From: a bacterium UBP9_UBA1432
Lineage (GTDB): Bacteria; Vulcanimicrobiota; Xenobia; Xenobiales; Xenobiaceae
Assembly: GCA_002329445.1 (NCBI GenBank)
Contig: DCTU01000068.1
Coordinates: 607-12,925 of the forward strand
Length of the DNA: 12,319 nt
Direction of reading: 5' to 3'
Positions 7,368 through 12,319 of the stretch are shown piece by piece. Numbering within the stretch: position 1 is the first letter of the stretch; each line of letters begins with the position of its first letter. Below the pieces are notes generated by a model that saw nothing but the letters and a program-made list of their open reading frames with translations, searched no databases and was not told the origin of the DNA. The position numbers and the translations under genes were made by a program.

Positions 7368-8441
7368 ATGCCCCATCTGCGTCAGGACGCGGCCACCAAG
7401 GAATGGGTGATCTTCGCCCCGGAGAGGGCGCGGCGCCCCGAGGACATGCGGCAGGAGTCCCTGGCCCGCAGTGGCTGGACCCACGACCATCCTCCATTCG
7501 ACGAGCGTTGTCCGTTCTGTCCCGGCCACGAAGAGAACACCCCGGGCGAGACCCTGCGTTACCTGAATCCGGACGGAACCTGGCAGGTGCGCTCCTGTCC
7601 GAACCGGTACCCCGCCCTGCTTCCCGGACCTCCCCCCCAGCGGGATGGGGGGCGTTTTGAACGGCGGATGCAGGGGGTTGGACGTCATGAGGTCATCATC
7701 GAGTCCCCCTGTCACGGCACCACCCTGGCTCTTCAGCGGCCCGAGGAGGTCAACCTGGTGGTCCAGGCCTGGGCCGAGCGCTATCGAGAGCTGCGCGTGG
7801 GACCCGAGGCCGAGCATGTCATCCTCTTCAAGAATCACGGGGCCCGCGGGGGGACTTCGCTGGCCCATCCTCATTCCCAGGTCGTCTCGCTTCCCGTCAC
7901 CCCCCGCACGGTTCGCAACCGCATGGAGGAGGCCATGCGCTACCACAACGACTACGGCGAGTGCGTCCACTGCCACATGCTGTGGAGGGAGAAGCTGGAC
8001 GGACGGCGTCTGGTCGTCGAGGGTGAGACGTGCAGCGCCTTCGTGCCCTTTGCTGCCGCCTCACCCTACCTGATGTGGATCGTTCCCCATCGGCACAGCG
8101 GCTGCCCCTCCGACTTGAGGCCGGAGGAGCAGGTCGACTTCGCGGCCGTCCTGCGCGAAACCTTGGCTCGCTTCTACCACGGCCTGGGTGACCCGGACTA
8201 CAACCTGATCTTTCGGACCGCCAGTCGCGACTACGGATCGGTCCCCTTTGCCCACTGGTACGCCGCCTTGATTCCCCGGGTCACGACTCCCGCAGGCTTT
8301 GAGGTGGGGACCGGGATGTACATCAACACGCACCTTCCCGAGGATGACGCGCGCTACCTTCGCGAGTTCCAGTTGCCGGATTGGCCCGAGCCGGCGGTGG
8401 CCGCCGCTGAGCCCGCTAGCGGGCCGGCGCCTCCCGGGTGA
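7368..8441 (+). CDS. galT: Galactose-1-phosphate uridylyltransferase
   Basis: 357 residues, HIT superfamily. GalT exchanges UMP between UDP-glucose and galactose-1-phosphate in the Leloir pathway, in the cytosol. Seen: zinc motif CPFC (48-51); NRYPAL (79-84); GRHEVIIESPCH (105-116), whose H116 corresponds to the third zinc ligand; HPHSQ (167-171), with H169 the expected nucleophile that carries the uridylyl group; an extra C199-x2-C202 pair; HWYAALIPR (296-304); and a C-terminal GTGMYIN (314-320). The last ~18 residues are a Pro/Ala-rich tail. The start is ATG with AAGGAG (7357-7362) five bases upstream; the ribosome site overlaps the stop of the DUF6986 gene. No galE or galK is in the window, so the sugar-1-phosphate used could differ from galactose, as nucleotidyl transfer by this family varies. 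The end overlaps the convergent flippase gene by 26 bases. Confidence 0.93.
   Translation: MPHLRQDAATKEWVIFAPERARRPEDMRQESLARSGWTHDHPPFDERCPFCPGHEENTPGETLRYLNPDGTWQVRSCPNRYPALLPGPPPQRDGGRFERRMQGVGRHEVIIESPCHGTTLALQRPEEVNLVVQAWAERYRELRVGPEAEHVILFKNHGARGGTSLAHPHSQVVSLPVTPRTVRNRMEEAMRYHNDYGECVHCHMLWREKLDGRRLVVEGETCSAFVPFAAASPYLMWIVPHRHSGCPSDLRPEEQVDFAAVLRETLARFYHGLGDPDYNLIFRTASRDYGSVPFAHWYAALIPRVTTPAGFEVGTGMYINTHLPEDDARYLREFQLPDWPEPAVAAAEPASGPAPPG
8411..8424. terminator. Palindrome inside the galT/flippase stop overlap
   Basis: GCCCGCTAGCGGGC is a perfect 14-base palindrome containing the flippase stop codon (complement of 8416-8418), 15 bases before the galT stop. Folded in RNA it gives at most five base pairs with a four-base loop. 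A termination role for the convergent pair is possible but weakly supported. Confidence 0.25.
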
Positions 8442-9756
8442 GGCTGCGCAGGGCGTTCAAGAGGATCTGGAAATCGTCGCGCCGGGGGCGCAGGACCTCG
8501 AAGAGGCACTGCTGGCTGAGCCGGCAGTAGAAGAAGAGCAGGATCACCAACCCGGCCAGGTAGGACACCAGCGAGGCGGTCGCCGCTCCCAGAACCGACA
8601 GGCCCGGTACCAGCAAGGCACAGGCCGCCAGGTTGATGGCCACGTTCAGCCAGGCCAGTCCGGAAAGGAGTCCCGGGCGCTTGAGCTGCCCCAGGAAGTA
8701 GGGGTTGCACAGCCGGGAGATCCCCACGGCGGCGGTGCCCCCGATCAGCACCATGAAGGCCTCGCCGCTGGTCTGGTAGGCCGGACCCAGCATCCAGGTG
8801 ATCACCCGGGGGACCACCGTCAGTCCCAAGCCGACCAGGGCCAGCCACGCGGCGCATCCCAGGCGCACCAGGAAGGAGACCATCCGCGTGGCCTCGTCCC
8901 GGTCTCCTCCGCTGACTCGGGCAAAGACCGCGTTCTGAATGGCCGTGAAGAACAGGATCGGCAACTCTGCGGCCTGGACGGCCACCGAATAGAGCCCGAC
9001 GGCGGCGGTCCCGTGGAAGGCGTTCAGGATGAAGGTGTCAGCCCGTGAGTGCAGTTGTCCCGCGATGGTGCCCAGGTGGCTGCGGATTCCGAAACCCGTC
9101 AGCCGTCCCAGCAGACCTCGGGTCCGCAGGGCTTGAGGCCGGGCCACGGGCAGGGTGAGCCAGAGCAGGAAGACCGCTCCCAGGGCCGAGCAGAGCAGAA
9201 AAGAGATCAGCAGGCCGCGAACCCCGAACCTGGAGGCGGCCAGCCCATGGCTGGCCCCCATCCACAGAAAACCGACCACCGTCATGTCGCCGACCAGTCG
9301 CAGAAGCGCGACCAGGATCTTGGTCCGGCTCATCAGGACCAGGTGACCCGTTCCGATCAGGATGGACCAGACCAGGTTCTGGTAAAGGATGAAAGGGACC
9401 GTGGCGAGGGCCAGCATGTAGTGGATCGGGTCCACCCGCCCCGTCAGGCCGAGCCAGGGGATGGGATAGGCAGCCGCCGCCAGCAGGACGGCGGTTCCCC
9501 CGAGCAGGACGGTGAGCAGGAGGGACGCGGTGTGCACCCGCCCGGGGTGTTCCTCACCCCGGCCTACGAAGACGGAGTTGGCGGCTTCGACCCCCAGGCT
9601 GCCGAAGAGCGCGCTGGTCAGGGTCAGGGTGTAGAGCAGATAATACTGCCCCAGCAGCTCCGGACCCAGGCTGCGGGCCAGGACGAAGGCGGTCAGGAGC
9701 GCTGCACACAACTGGACGACCGTGGCCGTCAGCCCCGCCGTGGTCTTGCGGACCAC
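8416..9756 (-). CDS. Wzx/MATE-type polysaccharide flippase
   Basis: Multi-pass inner-membrane protein of the MOP exporter superfamily (polysaccharide biosynthesis / O-antigen flippase type), which moves lipid-linked sugar intermediates across the membrane. The call rests on many hydrophobic segments spread along the whole length (about 12-14 by eye), the N-terminal VRKTTAGLTATVVQLCAALL segment followed by ARSLGPELLGQYY, a central GFGIRSHLGTIAGQL with RADTFILNAF, and GLYSVAVQAAELP, all typical of the family. The open frame runs back to a GTG at 9936 (506 residues) without a ribosome site. I prefer GTG at 9756, which has GAGGG seven bases upstream (9764-9768), starts just before the first membrane helix and gives 446 residues. 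The extra 60 residues would be Pro/Gly-rich and cytosolic but do look coding in composition, so the longer form is possible. The upstream neighbour is 6S RNA on the same strand. The transported glycan is unknown. Confidence 0.85.
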   Translation of the reverse strand: MVRKTTAGLTATVVQLCAALLTAFVLARSLGPELLGQYYLLYTLTLTSALFGSLGVEAANSVFVGRGEEHPGRVHTASLLLTVLLGGTAVLLAAAAYPIPWLGLTGRVDPIHYMLALATVPFILYQNLVWSILIGTGHLVLMSRTKILVALLRLVGDMTVVGFLWMGASHGLAASRFGVRGLLISFLLCSALGAVFLLWLTLPVARPQALRTRGLLGRLTGFGIRSHLGTIAGQLHSRADTFILNAFHGTAAVGLYSVAVQAAELPILFFTAIQNAVFARVSGGDRDEATRMVSFLVRLGCAAWLALVGLGLTVVPRVITWMLGPAYQTSGEAFMVLIGGTAAVGISRLCNPYFLGQLKRPGLLSGLAWLNVAINLAACALLVPGLSVLGAATASLVSYLAGLVILLFFYCRLSQQCLFEVLRPRRDDFQILLNALRSLTREAPAR

Positions 9757-10003
9757 CGTCGAACCCTCGGCAGGGTGGGAGCGCCCGTTGGAACCCGCGC
9801 GTGGACCGGTCAGCGGCAGCGAGCCGTCCCAATCCGTCCCCGCCGGGAGGGTTCCCGGGGCCGGCCCGTGGGGGCGCAAGGACGGCACTGGCATGGCGGG
9901 GAGAGGATTCCTCTTCTCGGCGTCCTGACCGGGCACGAAGACCAGGTGATCGCGTGCCCCCGGTCAGGCAGGGGCCGATGCGGAGATCGGCGTCCAAGGG
10001 GGA

Positions 10004-10032
10004 GAAGGCGCCCGTTCAAATCGGGCGCCTTC
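10004..10032 (-). terminator. Terminator-like hairpin after 6S RNA
   Basis: Perfect 11-base-pair stem GAAGGCGCCCG (10004-10014) / CGGGCGCCTTC (10022-10032) with a seven-base loop, a few bases past the predicted 6S 3' end. On the minus strand it is followed by TCCCCCTT rather than a pure T-run, so read-through into the flippase gene is possible. Confidence 0.6.
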
Positions 10033-10037
10033 GTGGT

Positions 10038-10239
10038 GAGAAGCCTCCCCGCGATGCCGCGAGCGGGAACGTACTTGAACCTGCTTGCGCAGGTGGGTGC
10101 GACCTCTGACCCGCCCCTCCAAGGACTCCGCGCACGAGGCGCGTAACTCGACTCTTCGGTGCGGAGTAATGCTCCCGATGTCCTATTGTTGGCTCAGTAA
10201 CGTGCCCCGCCTTTTTGCGAGCACCGCAGGGTGACTCTC
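10038..10239 (-). ncRNA. ssrS: 6S RNA
   Basis: 6S RNA binds the housekeeping sigma factor-RNA polymerase holoenzyme by mimicking an open promoter, lowering transcription in stationary phase. The evidence here is structure and conserved blocks. A closing stem of 11 pairs joins CCCUGCGGUGC near the 5' end to GCAUCGCGGGG near the 3' end, counting two G-U pairs. A 5' block UGCUCGC..GGGGCAC..CUGAGCCAACAAU resembles E. coli UGUUCGC..CCCCUGAGCCGAUAUU. A 3' block CACCUGCGCAAGCAGGUUCAAG followed by CGCGGCAUC parallels E. coli CACCUUGAACCAAGGGUUCAAG and GGCGGCAUC. ACCUGC-GCAA-GCAGGU is the small hairpin expected on the 3' side of the central bubble, and the outer arm pairs CUCCGC with GCGGAG. About 202 bases, close to the usual length. 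It has its own promoter and a downstream hairpin; ends are estimates. Confidence 0.85.
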
Positions 10240-10245
10240 GCCAGG

Positions 10246-10275
10246 ATCATAGCACGGGCCTGCCGTTGCATGCAA
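10246..10275 (-). promoter_or_regulatory. 6S RNA promoter
   Basis: Minus-strand TTGCAT (10270-10275) and TATGAT (10246-10251) with an 18-base spacer, a good housekeeping sigma factor promoter. The predicted start is near 10239, exactly where the 6S homology begins. Confidence 0.7.
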
Positions 10276-10476
10276 GAGAATTCGGGGGGGCGGGCGTCTG
10301 CCTGTTGAATCGGGTTCAAGACGTCGGCGGCCCGTGACGCGTCCGAACCTGAGCCGGCTTGGGGCTTCCCTCCAGGTGCTCCTGGGACTCACGGGTCTCT
10401 CGCAGCCTGGTCCCGGAAGCGATCCGGTCGGGGCCTCCCGGAGAATCGGCTCCCGTTGGAACCCATCCGGCGAGCC

Positions 10477-10505
10477 TGGACCTTTCCCGGAGGCCGATCT
10501 ATGAT
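10477..10505 (+). promoter_or_regulatory. Promoter of the 139-residue hypothetical gene
   Basis: TGGACC (10477-10482), a 17-base spacer, then TATGAT (10500-10505). A transcript starting near 10512 would have a 20-base leader carrying the ribosome site. About 200 bases between this and the 6S promoter (10276-10476) hold no ORF or motif that I can support. Confidence 0.5.
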
Positions 10506-10531
10506 AGGATGACACTAGAGGGAGGATGCAA

Positions 10532-10951
10532 GTGCAGGAGATTCGTCCCTATTCTCTGGTCCAGAAGCAGATCCGGACCCAGGATCTCGAAGTCGACGAG
10601 GCCCCCGATCAGGGCTCCAGTTTCCGTCGTTACCTGGGCGAAGAGCTGGCGGTCCCGGAGGATCGGGAAGCACCCGGAGTGCAGGAAACCGCAGAGGGGG
10701 GCGGAGAGGGCGTGGATCTGGAGTACGTCGCGGCCGAGCTCGCGTGCCGGCGGAACCTGCTGGTTCCCGAGGCAGACGCGGGCAGCCAGGAGGCCCCGGT
10801 GCAGACCGCCCACTTCCTCCGCCAGCAGCGTCGTTCGGTGTCCTCGCCTCTGCAGGCCGGGCGTCTGGGGGGCGTGGTGAAGGCCGCCTTGCAGTCTCGG
10901 ATCAGCATCCCGCCTCCTGGGGCGATGCCTCCGCCACGGTCCGGCGAATAG
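10532..10951 (+). CDS. Hypothetical protein, 139 residues
   Basis: Not recognised. Start choice: GTG at 10532, because GGGAGG (10520-10525) is six bases upstream; the in-frame ATG at 10526 abuts the same ribosome site directly and could not use it. The N-terminal part (about 1-70) is acidic (DLEVDEAPD, GEEL, PEDRE, GGGEGVDLEY) and the C-terminal part (about 100-130) is basic (LRQQRRS, GRLGGVVKAALQSR), ending in a Pro-rich tail; one Cys near residue 79. No membrane segment or signal peptide. It has its own promoter, is divergent from 6S RNA and is convergent with the trxA operon. The N-terminus MQEIRP shares an I-x-P at residues 4-6 with other lineage-specific proteins here. Judged real from its promoter and ribosome site; the function is unknown. 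Confidence 0.65.
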   Translation: MQEIRPYSLVQKQIRTQDLEVDEAPDQGSSFRRYLGEELAVPEDREAPGVQETAEGGGEGVDLEYVAAELACRRNLLVPEADAGSQEAPVQTAHFLRQQRRSVSSPLQAGRLGGVVKAALQSRISIPPPGAMPPPRSGE

Positions 10952-10989
10952 AAGGAAGGGCGCCCGCCAGAAGACCTCCGGTCTCCCGG

Positions 10990-11178
10990 TCAGGGCTTGT
11001 TCTTCAGGCGCTCCCAGGGCTGGCCGAGGGTGTGGCAGACCTCCCGGGTCGGGAGGAACTCGTCCACCGGGGCGGGTGCCGAGGCAGGTTCCTCCTGCCA
11101 GCGACGCATCATTCGGCTCAGGTCCAGCTCCAGGCGCAAGATCGCTTCTTTGGGCAGACGTTCCGCTGTCGTGTTCAT
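10990..11178 (-). CDS. Small hypothetical protein, 62 residues, after trxA
   Basis: Not recognised. The longer open frame to 11466 only runs antisense through trxA; the real start is the ATG at 11178, with GGAGAG (11188-11193) nine bases upstream. The N-terminal half looks like an amphipathic helix (AERLPKEAILRLELDLSRMMRRWQEE, residues 5-30), followed by a Pro/Ala linker and a C-terminal segment with one Cys48. No membrane segment. It begins 44 bases after the trxA stop on the same strand, so it is probably the last gene of the Nudix-trxA unit. The single cysteine next to thioredoxin is suggestive of nothing more than a possibility of redox partnership. Confidence 0.6.
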   Translation of the reverse strand: MNTTAERLPKEAILRLELDLSRMMRRWQEEPASAPAPVDEFLPTREVCHTLGQPWERLKNKP

Positions 11179-11222
11179 GGTGAGGTTCTCTCCAGGCCGA
11201 TTCTTGGGAAGGCTCTTGCAGT

Positions 11223-11555
11223 TCAACCTTCGGGATTCACGTTTTTCTCGATGAATTTCGTCAGCTCGGCTTCGTTGACGAAGCCGACCTTGCGTTCGAT
11301 CGGTTGCCCTGCTTGGAAGAGGAGGAGCGTGGGGATCCCCCGGACCTGGTAGTCCTGGGCCGTCCGCGGGCTGTCGTCGGTGTTCAACTTGAGGAATCGG
11401 ACCTTGCCCGCAAACTGGTCGGCGACCTTCTCCAGGACGGGAGCCAGCATCTTGCACGGGCCACACCAGTCCGCATAGAAGTCTACCAGGACAGGCTGGC
11501 TCGAGTCCAGCACCTCGGTCCGAAAACCAGCATCGTCGACGATCTGGATGGCCAT
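11223..11555 (-). CDS. trxA: Thioredoxin
   Basis: 110 residues, the usual length of a single-domain cytosolic thioredoxin that reduces protein disulfides using electrons from thioredoxin reductase. The active site is WCGPC with Cys31 and Cys34, preceded by VLVDFYAD; the cis-proline is Pro75 in RGIPTLLLF; the buried Asp25 of VDFYA is present; GQ..ERKVGF fits the last strand, and the final helix is LTKFIEK. There is no signal peptide, so it acts in the cytosol. The start is ATG with GGAGGA (11562-11567) six bases upstream. It lies 66 bases after the Nudix stop and 44 before the 62-residue ORF, all on one strand. The window shows no thioredoxin reductase. Confidence 0.97.
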   Translation of the reverse strand: MAIQIVDDAGFRTEVLDSSQPVLVDFYADWCGPCKMLAPVLEKVADQFAGKVRFLKLNTDDSPRTAQDYQVRGIPTLLLFQAGQPIERKVGFVNEAELTKFIEKNVNPEG

Positions 11556-11621
11556 CGGGGTTCCTCCATCAGGTTCTTCAGCAAGGGGTCTTCTCTGTCA
11601 GGACTGGGACGCCTGCCCGGC

Positions 11622-12062
11622 TCAGGTCCTCCAGAGCCGGCCCAGGTAGCGTCGGTCGGGGGCGCGTCCGCGGGCCAGCGCCCCGACAAACTCCGCGATT
11701 GGAGGGTGGAATTCCAGATCCGGGAGCTCTGCCAGGGGCACGAAACGGGCTTCTGCCAGCCGCTCTTCGTTCCCGACTTTCAGGGTTCCGCCTCGCAGGC
11801 TGGCCATGAAGACCAGGTGGAGGACGTGGCGGGAACCGTCCGGTGCGATGGTCTCAGAGGCCATGACCAGGTCTGCAACCTCCACGTCCAGGCCCGTCTC
11901 CTCGGCCACCTCCCGGCGTGCCGCCTCGGGAGCGGTCTCGCCGAAATCGACGCCTCCACCGGGCAGCAGCCAGTAGGTTCGAGACCCCTTCCGATGCCGG
12001 ACGAGCAGGACCGTCTCTTCCTGATGGAGCAGCACGGCGGCTCGCACCCGGATCCTCTTCAT
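11622..12062 (-). CDS. Nudix hydrolase
   Basis: 146 residues, nearly all one Nudix fold. The family hydrolyses nucleoside diphosphates linked to another moiety, using Mg2+ or Mn2+. The full Nudix box GX5EX7REUXEEXGU runs from Gly36 to Leu58, with E42, R50, E51, E54 and E55 in place. WLLPGGGVDFGE and the SRTYW just before it are typical of small MutT/ADP-ribose pyrophosphatase-type enzymes; the substrate cannot be told from sequence. Start: ATG with GGAGG seven bases upstream. It is the first gene of the probable Nudix-trxA-ORF62 unit, separated from rplL by a strong hairpin. Confidence 0.93.
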   Translation of the reverse strand: MKRIRVRAAVLLHQEETVLLVRHRKGSRTYWLLPGGGVDFGETAPEAARREVAEETGLDVEVADLVMASETIAPDGSRHVLHLVFMASLRGGTLKVGNEERLAEARFVPLAELPDLEFHPPIAEFVGALARGRAPDRRYLGRLWRT

Positions 12063-12114
12063 GGCACGCCTCCGACGGCGAGAAAGGCTCTGGTGGCGGC
12101 ATGGCCGGCTGGAG

Positions 12115-12144
12115 GTTGAAGGTTGCGAGCGAGCCGCCTGTCAA
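12115..12144 (-). promoter_or_regulatory. Possible promoter of the Nudix-trxA unit
   Basis: A perfect minus-strand -35 TTGACA (12139-12144) is followed after 17-18 bases by a poor -10 (CTTCAA or TTCAAC). It lies between the rplL hairpin and the Nudix start, where a promoter is needed. Confidence 0.35.
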
Positions 12145-12186
12145 GCAGGTGCTTCGACGTCCAGACTCTGCGATTCCTGGCTGCAG

Positions 12187-12220
12187 CACGACAGGCCGGG
12201 CGGGTGCCCGGCCTGTCGTG
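12187..12220 (-). terminator. rplL terminator hairpin
   Basis: Perfect 15-base-pair stem CACGACAGGCCGGGC (12187-12201) / GCCCGGCCTGTCGTG (12206-12220) with a four-base loop, 21 bases after the rplL stop. No T-run follows, so termination may be partial or hairpin-only. Confidence 0.7.
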
Positions 12221-12241
12221 GCAAGACGCCAGAAGCGACTT

Positions 12242-12319
12242 CTACTTGACGGTGATGGTGGCGCCGACCTCGGCGAACTTCGCCTTGATGGCCTCGCCCT
12301 CTTCCTTGCTGACGCCTTC
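12242..12319 (-). CDS. rplL: Ribosomal protein L7/L12, C-terminal end (partial)
   Basis: The last 25 codons plus TAG of a minus-strand gene running off the window edge. The peptide EGVSKEEGEAIKAKFAEVGATITVK matches the L7/L12 C-terminus (typically EGVSKEEAEKIKxxLEEAGAxVELK) in length and pattern. L7/L12 forms the ribosomal stalk that recruits translation GTPases. The gene is normally preceded by rplJ, which would lie beyond the window. Confidence 0.88.
   Translation of the reverse strand, partial: EGVSKEEGEAIKAKFAEVGATITVK

Noticed and set aside
8299..10146. Two consecutive plus-strand open frames (8299-9048 and 9049-10146)
   Set aside because: Antisense to the flippase and running into the 6S RNA; Gln/Gly/Arg-rich shadow sequence without motifs.
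10300..10335. tRNA-like T-arm sequence (GGGTTCAAGACG) on the plus strand
   Set aside because: The flanking bases do not form the five-pair T stem, and no acceptor or anticodon arm can be found around it.
10183..10515. Minus-strand open frame of 110 codons
   Set aside because: It overlaps the 6S promoter and 5' half of the 6S RNA and has no ribosome site; an RNA gene explains the region better.
10973..10985. Small hairpin AGACC-TCC-GGTCT between the 139-residue gene and the 62-residue gene
   Set aside because: Only five base pairs with a three-base loop and no T-run; too weak to call a terminator.

Overview
The window is GC-rich bacterial DNA with G/C strongly preferred at third codon positions, so most antisense frames are also open. 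It carries housekeeping and lineage-specific genes and shows no phage, transposon or CRISPR signal. Recognisable families are a PilT pilus-retraction ATPase, a subtilisin-type serine peptidase, a DUF6986 aldolase-like protein, GalT, a Wzx/MATE-type flippase, thioredoxin, a Nudix hydrolase, the C-terminal end of ribosomal protein L7/L12, and a 6S RNA. No marker fixes the phylum. PilT beside proteins that look private to the lineage suggests a less studied GC-rich phylum rather than a well-known model group, but that is inference.

Layout. Plus strand: pilT (159-1325), then an unrecognised protein made of two copies of a small-residue-rich hydrophobic domain (1420-2490). Minus strand, convergent with it across a strong hairpin: a 652-residue clostripain-like (C11) protein (2622-4580). 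Divergent from that, plus strand: a cytosolic-looking subtilase (4754-5923), then DUF6986 (6053-7357) and galT (7368-8441). Minus strand: a flippase (8416-9756 or longer) whose stop overlaps the galT end, and upstream of it a 6S RNA (about 10038-10239) with its own promoter and terminator-like hairpin. Plus strand: a 139-residue hypothetical protein (10532-10951). Minus strand: rplL end, a hairpin, then Nudix, trxA and a 62-residue ORF as a probable operon.

The most interesting part is 1356-5923. The C11 protein has lost both catalytic residues (His position is Pro194, Cys position is Ser239, and there is no cysteine anywhere), so it is predicted to be a pseudopeptidase. Its C-terminal ~120 residues align without gaps, over a core with the pattern R-x-[AS]-x-[VI]-N-x8-G, to both repeats of the convergent protein, giving three copies of one apparently unnamed domain. 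The repeat protein, the pseudopeptidase and the active subtilase each have the DNA motif TTAACA-n(1-3)-GCCGG 64-73 bases upstream of the start. The only three TTAA tetramers I found in the window are in these motifs. Together this suggests one co-regulated set: an active protease, a dead protease and a shared-domain partner.
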